A stretch of DNA of 64,000 bases from contig SDUX01000008.1 in NCBI GenBank assembly GCA_008729055.1, positions 1,116,001 through 1,180,000 on the forward strand, read 5' to 3'. Of this stretch, positions 45,651-57,484 are shown one piece after another (the first letter of the stretch is position 1; each line of letters opens with the position of its first letter). The notes beneath the pieces are model-generated. The model saw only the letters and a list, made by a program, of their open reading frames with translations, was not told where the DNA came from and made no database searches. Made by a program: the position numbers and the translations under genes. This DNA comes from Pyropia haitanensis. Taxonomy: Eukaryota; Rhodophyta; Bangiophyceae; Bangiales; Bangiaceae.

Positions 45651-46633
45651 AGGCACGAGTATGAAATCGAAAGCAGACACGGTGGCTCGTGGTAGCAAAC
45701 TTCACTTGACACGGTACGTCGCATAGGTACGGTACATTCGGGGCGTGCCGCCGACACGCCGCGGCGGCTGCAGCGGCGCCTCGCCCATCGACGCATCCCC
45801 CGCACCGCCAGCGAGTCCCCTCGGTCGGTCACCAACGACGGCCGTGACTGCGGCGGCACCCCCCCCCCTGCCGCGATCGCCGAATGCACCAGTGGGCGCC
45901 CACGAAGGCGGGCTGCGGCAGCGGCGGTGTGGGCAGAGGTGGCGGTCGTGGTGGTGGCGGCAGAGGCGGCGGCGGCAACGACAGCGGCGGAGGCAGAGGC
46001 GGCGGCGGCTGGAGCGTCTGTGACGCCTCCAACCCCCCCCTCTGCACCCAGCAGTGGCTCAATCCCCCTCTCCGGGGTGCGTGTGTCGCCCCCCCAGGCG
46101 CACGACAAGCGGCCCGCGACGCAGACAGCCGCGATGGATCCCACGCTGGTGCCCCGCGCGAGTCCGACATCCCGTTCCCCCACCAGTGCCGCCCCCAGTT
46201 TGACCGCCGCTGTCCGCACGGCGGGCATCTGCCCTCTCCCAACCAGCAGCGTCGCCGCCACGCACGGCCAGTGCGGCGGGGTGTCCAGCCTCAACACCGA
46301 CGGCGTGTCCGTCCTCGCAATGTCCAGCAGCCCACCGATGCAACGGACCGCCTCGTGCATCCGGCCAGGGACCCCATCGGGGTGGACCATCCAGAGCGCC
46401 CACCGTGGCGGGGCGGCCAGGCGGGCCGGGCTGGCACCCAACAGCGGCACCGACAGCGCGCAAGGCTGTTTTGCCACCTGCGGGGCTGGGAAGGAACGCC
46501 GCGGTCGCCACCGCCGCGGCGCCGTCCACGTGCACGGAAACTCACCAGGCGTGGCGGTGCCGTGCACGACCGGTCCTGCTGGTTGCGTGCGCGGGCGAGG
46601 GCGGCGGCGGTGGTCGTGCGCCGGGCAGCGCAT
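45599..46633 (-). CDS. Hypothetical protein or decayed gene
   Basis: A 344-codon minus-strand frame with an amino-acid mix unlike the surrounding low-complexity shadows: for example ALWMVHPDGVPGRMHEAVRC, IGGLLDIARTDTPSVLRLDT, VAATLLVGRGQMPAVRTAAV and KLGAALVGERDVGLARGTSV. This even spread of aliphatic, acidic and basic residues suggests past or present coding. I recognise no family. The last 18 codons lie inside the neighbouring MITE, and the Met at 46633 is arbitrary. It may be an exon or a pseudogene fragment. The opposite strand is also open (45884-46679), so the strand is not certain. Confidence 0.3.
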   Translation of the reverse strand: MRCPAHDHRRRPRPRTQPAGPVVHGTATPGEFPCTWTAPRRWRPRRSFPAPQVAKQPCALSVPLLGASPARLAAPPRWALWMVHPDGVPGRMHEAVRCIGGLLDIARTDTPSVLRLDTPPHWPCVAATLLVGRGQMPAVRTAAVKLGAALVGERDVGLARGTSVGSIAAVCVAGRLSCAWGGDTRTPERGIEPLLGAEGGVGGVTDAPAAAASASAAVVAAAASAATTTTATSAHTAAAAARLRGRPLVHSAIAAGGGVPPQSRPSLVTDRGDSLAVRGMRRWARRRCSRRGVSAARPECTVPMRRTVSSEVCYHEPPCLLSISYSCLRSGSITLYLLFCARWP

Positions 46634-46682
46634 GCGGCAGCGGGGGGTGGCCTGCCGCGGCCTGCGCAGTAGGCATTGAACC

Positions 46683-47464
46683 GCGCAGTGGTGTCAAACC
46701 CGCGAACGTCCGCGGATCAAATTTTCGCCCTCTGGGCGTGCAATCGGCCGTGCAACGGCGTGAAAACCTCACTCCAAGGGGTCTCAGACCACGGTTTTTT
46801 GGCACGCCGACGCACGGCGCCGTACACTTTTGAGGCATGAGTTCCGGAGCACTTTTTTTTCCCAGCCGCCGTACGGGAGCACTGGAGCATGAGCACGTCC
46901 TGCAGTATGTCATCGGAATCCATGCTCGTCGTCCTCAGTCGCTCTGACGTCAACACGATGCACGTTTTTGTGCTTTGCGTGCCATGCGATGGCACGGGCC
47001 ATGCGCAGTGGAGCGCACGCCTTTGCAAGGAGCAGTGCACTCTGATGCACGCCGGGCCCAGATCTATTCCCGAAACAACCCAATTGGCAGTAGTTGGGCT
47101 GTCCCAAAGCACGCCCTCACTCTCAGAAATCCATCCTCATTCCGCCGGACGGTGACGGTTTCGAGGATAGCGCCAATGACCTTGCCTTATGGTCCAGCAC
47201 AGTACACAGGCCACCCACACTTGTTGAATTGGGCCGTAGTAAATAATCTGGCAACACGAACCGTCCGTGCACTGCTGCGTGCCAAGGCGTGCGCTTCAGC
47301 GTGCACTGCGTGCAATAATCTGTGCACAGAGTGCAAAATTTCGTGCCATCGACGCACGCGGCGTGCACTCGGGGTCGGTCCCCCCCCCCTCTCACAGGCC
47401 CCGTCAGGGGCTGTGCACGCCGCGGCACGATGGCCCGACGTTCGCGGGTTTGACACCACTGCGC
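46683..47464. mobile_element. 782-bp TIR element, GCGCAGTG family
   Basis: The terminal inverted repeats are identical for 28 bp (46683-46710 and 47437-47464), beginning GCGCAGTGGTGTCAAACCCG. Perfect arms indicate recent activity or exchange. The interior has no reading frame that looks like a transposase, so the copy is non-autonomous. Flanking bases do not show a clear target-site duplication. It abuts the larger inverted-repeat element to its right. Confidence 0.75.
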
Positions 47465-50400
47465 CGGGATCCGCTTCAGAGCCTCTTCAGGCCGGAAGGC
47501 GTTGAAGCAGCCTTGAATTTCCTTGAAGAGGTACCTCTTCAAGGCGCCGCGCGCACCGCGACACGGCCAAGTTAAGGTCCGATCTTCACTCTTAGTGGCG
47601 TAGCCAATACAAGAAGTACGATAGTAAGGTCGAGCTAGGCGTGCGTTCAGGAGGGCCCCAGTACATTCCAACTCTTCTTAAATATCCATGTCAGTCCTCA
47701 TTGGCGCGAGAAACTCTGCCCGATTGCGGCCGACAAGAGGTCCCAACCCCCGGGTTGGAGGCGTCTGACGGAACCGAGCAAGGCGACACGGCCCCGGCCA
47801 CAACCCTGGCCTGTCCCACGTGCTTCGGTCATCGCCAAGAGAGCGAGCGACACGATGTCCGTCACACGCGCACGGCCTATTCACCAGTGTCCTGTATGCC
47901 CCCACCGCACTTCTCATCCCGTTCATTCCGGTGGCAAACGACCGCTTCCCGTTTTTGGGAAGCCACCCTCACCGCTGACGCCCTCCACTTCCCCGCGCAT
48001 CGGGCGCAGTGAAAGATTGGGGGGGGAGGGGGTTTGGCGAGAGAAAGGGGCGCCGCAGGCAGGCATGGGGACCGGGAAGTTTGGCGGGGGGTGGGTGCGG
48101 GAAGAGGAGGACGCGCCAGGGGAGGAGGTGAGCGATGAGGGGCGTCCGTGACGGCCAGGAGGGGTTGTCTGGGAATGGAGGAGGAGGCGTGGCCGGAAGG
48201 CTTCGGGACGACGGGGGGGGGGGGGGGGGGGGTTGAAGCGGAAAATTCGCGGTCGCGCCAGGGGAGGAGGTGCGCCATGGGTAGGCGTTGGTGCTGGCAA
48301 GTGCGTGGCAGCTGAAGCAGTTGCCTACAATTTACGGAGCAGATGCTCAGGTGTCCGTGAGGAGAAGGCTGGGGGGGGGGGGGGGAGGGGGGAGGGGGGG
48401 GGGCAGAGACGTAGGCGAGTGTGCACTGAAGCTGCACGCGACACAGTCCTCGGCACGCTGGTGCCGGTTCAGGTGACTCCGCCGACCGAGCCAGCAGTGC
48501 ATGCCGTAGCCAGACTGCTGCGGCATCAATGAAGGCTCCGGTCCCATGCACACACGCGTTCTGAGTTTTGAATAGGACCCTTTAGCTGAAATTTGATTAG
48601 CCCTGGACGAGCTCCCACATTTTCGATACATTTTCAAATGTTTAGAACACTAGTCAATAATTCATAGAAATACATAATTTTGCTGTTGTGCTGGGCTTAT
48701 CAGGCTTTCTCTTCTATTGATTCCTCTATGCTTGCAGCTGCCGCCCCTTCCGCGTCTGACTGGAGAGGCAGCCTCCGCGCGAGCAGCCACCAACTGTACC
48801 CTTCGGTCGGTAGTGATGCGGAACGCCGCATTCCAACCCAGCGGTCGCTGATGCGGCCGGCGGGCGACGGCCCCTCCCGCCCCGACCGCGGGTCGCACCT
48901 TCTGCCGCCAGGTACCTCCCACCCGGCACCCAGCGCCACCCGCTCGCAGCCCCCGCCGCCCTCTCCCAGCCCGCAACCCCGCCACCGGTCCATTTAATGA
49001 ACACCAGTCTTCAGGATGGTCTGAGGTCACCACTCCCCAGCTAGCGCCCACTCCCTCATTTGCCGCCGTTGGCTCCCGCCGCTAGCCCCTCCCCGCGCCT
49101 GCAGCTGCCACCGACGCAGGTGGACGCTCTCCGCGGGCTCAGATCTCTCCCCCCACCCGCATACACTTCCGCCCGACGCTATCCCCCAATCCCTCTGTTA
49201 GTGGCCGCCGACCGCCACCAGCCGCCAGCGCGACGGGCGCACACCCTCCACCGGCCGGCAACCGCTGCCGCGCCTGCGGCCACTGGCGACCACCCTTACT
49301 ACTTTCTATCCCCGCTGCGAGCTTTGGCAGCTGCAGTCAGTCGCTCTGATCCGGCCGGCGCCGACCTCTCCGACATTGGAGGCCGCGGCCCGCCACCAAC
49401 CTCAACCCCCGCCGGCAGCTGCTGCCCCCGGCCGCCAACCGCGAGCGCTACCGACACCCAATTCCCATTGGCCGGCGGCCGCCCGCCAGCCTGTGGGCGC
49501 TGCTAGCCGTCACCAGACTTTTTCCCTTTGGCAGACTGCCGTCGCAGCCGGCGGACGCCCCCAACCGGCGAGTGTTCTCACCGCATCATCTACACCATAA
49601 CCAGTATTTATATCCATGACAAATTGAAAGCCCAGAAGTGGAACATCTGCAGTCCCCTCGCGTTTCAAAGTACGTCCGTCCAACAGCTAACACTGCAAAA
49701 GGTCCTCACGTATCTCAGTTTTGAAGTGATCTTTCACAAAGCTTGACAGTCATCGAAAACAGCTGTAAGTTGTGTATCCCAGATGTTCTACTGGCTGATG
49801 CTGTTTCAAGCCCGAGCGCTGTGCGCCGCTACATACAGGCTGCGGCTGAGAGCGGTCGACAGCTTGCGCCCCCATCCATCAGTTACACCACGCATCGTCC
49901 CCTCCTTGACTTCTATTGGTGGGATGAAACCGGGCCCTCGTGTGTGCATGGGACGGGAGCCTCAATGAACCCATCCAGCGTCGGGGAAGGAGCATCAGAG
50001 ACTGCACGGTCGCGTACTTTGCTGTCCATATGATGGAAGCAGTCCACGGAGACTCATCAAACAAGCGAGATACAGGGTGTATCACTCGAGATCAACTCCG
50101 TTGAGCTTCGCAAGTGCCCAGAATCAAGGGCATAAACCCGGACTGCTTCGGCACACGAGCGGTCGAAAACCGTGCCGAGTGACGTACTTGGGTTAAGAGA
50201 GGCGCGATCACGACCTCTTCAAGCGGAGAGCAGGACGCGACCCCCTTAATCGATCGGTTGAATTTTGCTTGAATTTCCTTGATAAAACGCCAAACTCTTC
50301 TCGGTGCAGGCTCTTTCTCACGTCTCTGTATAGCTCTGTCTCTCTGGCGCACCTTGTGGTACCTCGCACGTCCTTGTTCACGTCCGCAAAGACGTTCATA

Positions 50401-50542
50401 TCAAGGTTCATCAAGATCACTTCAAGGAATCGTGCCCTACGGTGCTTTCAGGAGGGGGTCTTCAAGCCTCCGGGCCCGATTTCCGCTCTGATCAGGCCTT
50501 AAAGAGGCTTTGAAGTGGATCCCGCATCAACCACCACTGCGC
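47465..50542. mobile_element. Possible 3.1-kb inverted-repeat element
   Basis: GGATCCGCTTCAGAGCCTCT near 47467 is matched in inverted orientation by the sequence around 50485-50515 (complement GGATCCACTTCAAAGCCTCT), and the right side ends CACCACTGCGC at 50532-50542, again the GCGCAGTG terminus. The left terminus is missing or overwritten by the neighbouring 782-bp element. Inside are further TTGAATTTCCTTGA words at both ends and a second inverted pair (48528/49938). Open frames inside are short, with no transposase recognised. Confidence 0.4.
48528..48558. repeat. Inverted repeat, left arm (partner 49938-49968)
   Basis: The 31-bp arm containing CCGGTCCCATGCACACACG is the reverse complement, with few mismatches, of CGTGTGTGCATGGGACGGGA at 49938-49968. 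The arms are 1.4 kb apart and may bound a separate element nested in the 3.1-kb one. AT-rich sequence lies just inside the left arm. Confidence 0.65.
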
Positions 50543-50661
50543 TGGGCGAATGAGGGCGCGGGCAAGGGCGACCGAGCGGCAAAGAACGTTGCGTGTGGGG
50601 AGGAGCGAGCTGCCACCGCCACAGCGGCCCGCGCTGCCTCCTTTTTAGCTCCCAGAATTGT

Positions 50662-50712
50662 AGGAGCTAGATAAATGTATTAAAAAAGGATAATCTCATT
50701 TATCTAGCTCCT
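50662..50712. repeat. Perfect 16-bp inverted repeat in an AT-rich pocket
   Basis: AGGAGCTAGATAAATG at 50662-50677 is exactly mirrored by CATTTATCTAGCTCCT at 50697-50712 with a 19-nt loop. Transcribed, it would make a stable stem. It stands out as one of the most AT-rich spots in the window. Function unknown; a transcript-end hairpin or the core of a small element are both possible. Confidence 0.8.
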
Positions 50713-51434
50713 TTTGCTTCAAAACCTTCACAACTCATTGCAAAGCGTTCTGAAGCGATTCCAAAGCCAAACTTAATGTCGCTCCCATCACCTCAATAAC
50801 GGTCCCCAATTCCAAAACGAACCACACAGGGCGACGCGTCTCGGTCTCCTCTACAAGATGCGCTACTCAGATTTCAATTTTGGCGAGGTCGCCGGGCCAA
50901 CTTTGTGGCCTTTCGGCCATTTTGGTCTCTTTTTGACACAAACGGGTCCGTATGGGATGAAAAGTTGATCTTTTCGAAAATCTGAGTTCGCCATTCGATC
51001 CGCCGACCTCGATTACATACCCCTACGGTCTTGCTTTCCACCCCAGACACCCCCTTCCTACCCCTCCGGGGGGGTCACGCAACTCTACCCGGGGATAAAA
51101 AAAACGGCATCTGGGACTTAGGCCATCACGAATGGTCCCCGTTTTTCTGAGCTGTCCAATCCCCCAGCAAAGCCCGTCCCCGTCTGCGTGCCGCGCGCCT
51201 CCGGAAAGAGGGGGTCTCGTTGCCGCCGCCGCGGGATCGCTTCGCGGCTGCCGCCGCCGCCACGCCCATCTCCACGCCCGTCAGACGCGCCCCCATCCCC
51301 GCCGCGTCGCGACGTGGCGGCCCGTCCCGCGACGGTCGCCCACCCCCCGGCGGCGCCCGCCCGCCCGCCCGCCCGCCCGCCCGCCGCGCGGCCGCGGTGA
51401 CCATTGCCGCCCCGCTCGCCGCGCTTCCCCCGCC
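50713..51434. other. Spacer upstream of the FIST gene
   Basis: Ordinary composition to about 51120, then GC-rich. Contains an imperfect inverted pair, CTCAGATTTCAATTTTG near 50868 against CGAAAATCTGAG near 50976. Promoter and 5' UTR of the FIST gene are expected at the right end. Confidence 0.5.
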
Positions 51435-53246
51435 ATGGCGTGTCGCATGGGCCGCGGCCGCGGCACGCGCCCGGCGGCGGCGTTTGCGGTGCCGTCGCCC
51501 GCGGCGACCGCCGCGGCGGCGACAGGTACGGCGGCGCCCGGGAGTAGACGCGTGGGAGGGGGCGGTCCCTGGTCGGCACCGTTGGGGGGCGGGGGGGGGG
51601 GGGTAGCCCGCCAGCGGGTGGGGGCGGCCCTTACTGACCGAGTGGCGGCTGTGGGGGTGTCGCTCCGCTGCCCCGCGCGTCCTATGCTTGACCCGTCTTT
51701 GTTTCTATTCTTTGCGCTGCTGCTCGCGGCCGGCGTTTTTTTTTTTTGAACGGGCCGTCCGTTGCCGCGTTGCCGCTCTTGCTCCCCGCTGGTCGCCCCA
51801 CCCGCAGGCCGTGGCGTGGCCACCGCGGGCTCCGTGACGAAGCGCCCTGCCCTCCGCCTGGGCGCCGGCATCGCCGCCGCGGCAGGCCGGCCCGTCGGCC
51901 GCCCCGCGCGCCGCGTCGCCGCCGTCGGCAACGCCACGCCGCCCCCCCCCCCCCCCCCCCCTCGCGTGGCGGCCACCGCCGCCCTCGCCACCGGCTTTGG
52001 CCTCAGCGCCGACGCCGACACGCCCGCCGCGGTTGCCGCGGCGGTGGCGGCGGCCCGGGCGGGCCTCCCGGCGGGCTCCCCCCCCCCCGCGCTCGCGCTC
52101 GTCTCCGCCACCGCCCACCGGGACCTGGACGCGGTCGCCGCGGCGGTCGATGCCGCCCTCCCCGGCGTGCCCGTCCACGGGCTGTCGTCGTGTGGGGCGC
52201 TGCTGACGGCGGGGGGCGGAGTCGACGCTGCCGTTGGCGTCCTCCTCCTGGCACCGCCGCAGCGGGAGGCCACGGCCGCGCCGCCCGCGGTGGTCACCGC
52301 CGCCGCGGCGGACGCGGATTACGGCGGCGACGCGGGTGCCGCCGCGGCGGCGGCGGCGGCCACGCTCGCCGCTGCCGCGGGCGGCACGCCGCTCGCGTCC
52401 ATCCTGCTGTCCGCCACGCCCGGCGAGGAGGAGGCGGTGCTGGCGGCGATCGCCGCGGCGCACCCCGGCGTGCCCGTCACGGGCGGCTCCGCCGCGGACA
52501 ATGAGGTTGCCGGCGGCTGGCGGCTGCTGGTGGGGGGGGGCACCACCGTCGCGGCGGGGACGGCACTGGTGGGCTTTCCGGTGGGGGGGGGGGTCACCGC
52601 GAGTGGCGCGCTGGTCATGCCGTACGATGCGACGGGCGTGGCGGGGACGGTGACCGCCGCGGCGGGGCGGCGGGTGGCGACGATTGATGGGGAGGCCGCG
52701 GCGGGGGTGGTGGCGGGCTGGGTGGGGGGGGCGCTCGACGCGGCCGCCGCGGAGGGGGGGAGCGTCTTGGAGCCCATGTCGGTCCGCCCGCTGGGCGTGA
52801 CACCCGCCGCCGCCGCCGCCGCCGCCGCCGGCACCAGCGACCGCACCCGCCCGACGCTGTCGGTGCACGCGGCGGCGCTGGGCCCCCCCCCCGACGGCGA
52901 CGTCTCCCTCTTCAAGGCCGTCGCCGCCGGCGACACGCTCTCCGTCCTCACCCCCTGGGGCGGCTCCTCCGTTGCGGCGGCGTCGGCCGCCATCACCGAC
53001 GCGTGGGCGGCCGCCGCGGCGGGCCTGCCAGCCGGCCGCCCCCCCGCGGCCGGGCTGCTCTTCTACTGTGGCGGCATGGCCATGGCGGTCGGGCGGGACG
53101 GCCTCGACGCGGGCCTGCGGGGGGCACTCGCAGAGGTGTCGGGGGGGGTGCCGACGCTCGGCGTGACGGTGTTTGGGGAGCAGGGGGTGGTGCGCACCGC
53201 GTGCGCGCACGCCAACCTTGCGATTGGGGTGGTGCTGTTTGGGTGA
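51435..53246 (+). CDS. FIST-domain sensory protein, probably plastid-targeted
   Basis: FIST (F-box and intracellular signal transduction) domains are predicted small-ligand sensors, common in bacteria. Exon 1 (51435-51525) encodes MACRMGRGRGTRPAAAFAVP and an Ala-rich leader. A 282-nt intron (GTACGG...CCGCAG, 51526-51807) leads to exon 2. The N-terminal FIST half gives LATGFGLSADADTPAAV, PALALVSATAHRDLDAVAAA, VPVHGLSSCGALLT and PGVPVTGGSAADNEV. The FIST_C half gives VSLFKAVAAGDTLSVLTPWG, GLLFYCGGMAMAVG and a C-terminal VPTLGVTVFGEQGVV, ending NLAIGVVLFG. The first about 55 residues are basic, rich in Ala/Arg and lack acids, as in transit peptides. The whole exon 2 reads in one frame, unusual for a long gene here. 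The ligand is unknown. Confidence 0.87.
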
Positions 53247-53634
53247 GTGGCGGCCGGCGGTGGCCGATGCGGGTGGGGGGGGGGGTTGTGGGGGGGGGGA
53301 CGCGCCGCGGCCGGCCGGCTGGCCGGCCGGCCGTCGCGGCGGTTGTGGGAGGGGCGAGGTGCGGCTAGTGCGGGGCCGGCGGCCACCGCCAGGCGGCGGC
53401 ACCACCCAGGGAGGGGGGACAATGCCATGGCGGGGTTGCGCGCCGCGCGCGCGCCGCGCTCCGTGCGCGGCGCGGCCGTCGACGCGTTGCGTGCTTGCAG
53501 TGCTCTTGGCCTCCCCCCGCCCGTCCCGACCACCCGCGTGTGCGTGGTGGGCGGCCGACGCCGCGCGGCGGGGTCTCCCCCCCCCCCCCCCCCCCCCCCC
53601 CCCGCCTCTAACCTACCCTGCGCACCGCCCCCCC
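53247..53634. other. Short spacer between convergent genes
   Basis: G runs just after the FIST stop and a run of 27 C at 53577-53603. No gene seen. Confidence 0.5.
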
Positions 53635-55439
53635 TCAGCCCAGGTCGCCCGCCCCCCGCGTCGTCCGCGCCCGCCGCGGCGCGCGCACCGACAGGCCGCG
53701 GGTGACAAAGCCGCCCGCCGTCGCGCGGTGGCGCAGCTCCCCGTCCGCGACGGGCGCCGCCCAGCCGCCCGCCGACGCGCGGCCGCGGCGGCCGCCGCCA
53801 CCGCCGCTGTCGCCGCTGTCGCTGTCGCCGTCGCGGCGGCCGCCGCCGCCAACCCCGCCGCCGCCCGTGACGCCGGCGGTGCTGGGGCTGCCGCCGCCGC
53901 CGCTGTCGGCGACCGCGGCGGACCGTCGCGGCCGCACCGCCCGCGGGAAGAGGCTCCGGCCGCTGGGGGGGGTGGCTTTGGGGGGGGGGGACGCGCGGAC
54001 GGCGGCGGCTGCCGCCGCCGCCGCCGCCGCCGCCGCCGGTGACGCTGCCGCCGCCGCGCCCACGCCGCCATCGCCGCCGCTGCCGCTTCCATCCGCGCGG
54101 TCACCGCTGCCGCCACCCGCGGCGCCCCCACCCGCCAGCGTCCCGTCGTCCTCGCCGGACGTCGCGGCGGTCGCCGCGGTGGTTGCGGTCGCCGCGGCGG
54201 TCGCCGCGGCGGCGGCGGCGGCAGCGGCGGCGGCACGCGCGGCGCGCCCTCCCCCCCCCGCCCCAAACTCGGCGCGGCTGGCGCGCCGCATCATGTGGCG
54301 CGCCGCGGCGGCGGCCTTGCCGCCACCGCCCCCGCCGCCGCCGCCACCGCCGCCGCCGCCGTCGCGCGCCGACGGCGTCGGCGACGTGGGCGCCCCGTCT
54401 GCGCCCCCCCCCCCCCCCCCGGCACCCAGCCGTCACCCCGCGCCGCCGCGGCGGTCGACGCGGCAAACGACAGCGGCAGCGACCGCGGCGACCGGGGCGG
54501 CGCGGGCATCGGCGGCGGCGGTGGGGGCGGCGAAAAAAAGGGCCGCGCCGCCGGCGACGGCGGCGGCGACGGCAGCGGCGGCGCCGCGGCGGCCGCGGCG
54601 GCGGCCGCGGCGGCGGCCGCCGCCGCCGCCGCGGCGGCTGATGCGCGCGCCAAGACGACGAGCCGCGCGGCGGCGAGCAGCGCGTACAGCGGGGGCCGGC
54701 CCGCCGCGGCGAGCGCGGCGGAAAAGTAGCGCGAGCCGAGGGGGGAGACGAGCACGCGGCCGGCGTGGGGGGGGGCGCCCCACGCGACGGCGCCCGGCCG
54801 GCCCGCCGCGGCGCCGCGGACGACGCCGCTGGGGGCGGGCGTGAGGAGCGAGCCGCCGGCGAGGAGGGAGGGCGCGGACGGGGCGGAGAGGAGGGGCGAC
54901 ACGCCGGGGGGGGGGGGGTCGGCGTGGCCGGGACAGAGGGGGAGGGGGGAACGGTGCCACCGGCGGCCGCCGCCGCGGCGCCGCCGCCGCCGCCAGTGGG
55001 GACAGCCGCCGCGGCGGCGGCGGTGGCGGCGGCGGCATTACGGGGCAACGTGCCGCCGCCACCGCCGTCGGCGTCGCCCGACGTCGCCCCCCATCCCCGA
55101 CCGAGCGCGCGCTCGACAATCCCCGCGAGCGCGCGGTGGTGCAGCGCCGCGGCGGCGGTGAGCCGCCGCTCGACCACCGGCTGCAGCAGCGACCGCAGCA
55201 GGCTCCCCACCGCCGGCGGCAGCGCCGCGACCGCCGGGCTGGCAGACAGCAGGTCCACCGGCGCCCGCCCCCCGGCGCCCGCAGCCGCCGCCGCGGCGGC
55301 GACGCCGCGCAGCGCGGCCAGCGCCTCCTCCACCGTCCGCGCGCCCGCGGTGGCCGGGTGGAGCTCCCCCGTCAGCACCTGCAGCGCAACCACCCCCGCT
55401 GCCCACACGTCCCCGGGAGGGGCGCCGCGGTCGCCGCGG

Positions 55440-55488
<49 letters not shown>

Positions 55489-55610
55489 TGCCCGCCGCGG
55501 CCTCAGGCGCGAGGTAGTAGGGGTTGCCGACAATGCCGCCCAGGCGGGGGTCGGTCGGGCCCCAGGGGGTCCGCCCGTCGCCGCCGCCGCTGTCGCCGCC
55601 GCGGCCGCCG

Positions 55611-55674
<64 letters not shown>

Positions 55675-56725
55675 GGCCGCCCGTGAAGGTGGACGACGGC
55701 GACACGCCCGGCGCGGTGGCGCTGCCCGCCCCCACCGACGACGCGGCCGACGCGGAGACGGGCGTGCGGCCGTCGGGGGGCCACTCACCGCCCGCCGCAG
55801 GGGTGCCCGCGTCGCCCACCGGGATGGCGCCGTCGCCCCCCCCCCGCCATTGGCGGCCACATCCCCCCCCCGCCCCCCCCGCCCGCCGCGGCCGCGGCGC
55901 CAGCCCTGCCCGCCACGCCCGCCACGACCGCGGCGCCGACCGCCACGCCGCGGGCGCCGACCGCGGCGCCGACGGCGGCGCCACGCGCGCCGAGCGCGGC
56001 GACCCCCCCCGCGACGCCGCCAACGACGCCCGCGCCGACGCGGCTGGTGCGGCGGCTAAAGCCGCCGACGCTGCCGCCGTCACCGCCAGCGTCGCCGCCA
56101 GCAGCGTCGGCGGCGCCCCCCCCCCCCCCCGCCCCCGCCGTGGCGGCGGCGCCGGCCGCGGGGAGCGGCGGAGCTCGGAAAACGCAAAGTCCACCAGCAC
56201 CGCCGACGCGACGGCGGCTCCCCCCCCTGCTCCCGCCGCCGCGCCTGCCGCCGCGGGCCGCACGTACACGTGCGGCGGCCGGACGTCCCGGTGGACCACC
56301 CCCGCCGCGTGGAGGGCGGCGAGCCCCCCCAGCAGCGACGCGATGACCCCCAACGCGTCGGCCAGACGGATGCCGGCGCCCCCCCCCCCCCCCCACCCCC
56401 CCCGCGCCCGCGCCGGCGAGCCACCGCTCCAGCGGGACCTCCCCCAGCCGGCGGGAGCGCACCAGGTACAGCCGCGCACGGGTGTCAAACGCGTCGACCG
56501 CCCGCGCGAGCGCCGGGTGCGGCGGGAGGGCGCGGAGGATGGACCGCTCCGCGGCGGCGCGGGCGGTCGCGCGCGGCGCGCCCGCCCCGTCCTTGCGGAT
56601 GATCTTGACATAGACGGGTGCGCCCGTCGCCCGGTGCACCGCCGCGCGCAGCGCCGCGTGGGGGGCGGGGGGGGGAAGGCCCAGCGCGTCGCCGTCGGCC
56701 GCGGCGGCGGCGGTCGGCGCCTTGC

Positions 56726-56764
<39 letters not shown>

Positions 56765-57442
56765 CGCCACCACCACCCCCACCGCCCCCCCCGCCGCCGC
56801 CACCCCCACCGCCACCGCCACCCCCACCCCCCTCCGCCGCGCCCACAAACCGGTACGTATACTCAAACTTGCGGCGGCTCGCATCCGCCAGCGCCGCCGC
56901 CCACGCGTCACGCGACGCGGCGTCGGGCGCGGTGAGCAGCACCTTGCGCGACGGCGTCGTCAGCACAAAGCTCAGCTCCGTATCCCCCGCGTGGAGGGCG
57001 GTGCCGAGGACGGTGACCTCCCAGGTGGGGCGCTCCGCGGGGCCCGCCGCGTTGGCCAACACCGCCCCGGTGAGGGTGAACCACCGGCGGCTGGTGCCAA
57101 ACCGCTTGTTCTCTTTGAGCAGGTAGCCCCGCATTTGGGGGCCCCCGGGGGGGGGCGGCTCCCCGCCAAGGCCCGCCGCCGACGCCACTGGGGGGGGGGG
57201 AGGGGGGGGGGGGGGGGGGGGGGGGCGCCACGCCCCCCACCGCCGCCGACGCCGACCGGGTCGCTGCGCCCGCCGCTGCCGTTGCCGCTGCCGCCGCCGT
57301 TGCCGCTGCCGCCGCCGTCGCTCCAGCCGCCGCCATCGTCTCCGTCGCCGCGGCCAGAGGGGCAGCCGCGGGGGTGGGCGTGGGCGTGGGGGGGGTGGCC
57401 GTCGACGCCGCCACGGCCAGCGGTGGCGGCGGTGGCGGCGGC

Positions 57443-57484
<42 letters not shown>

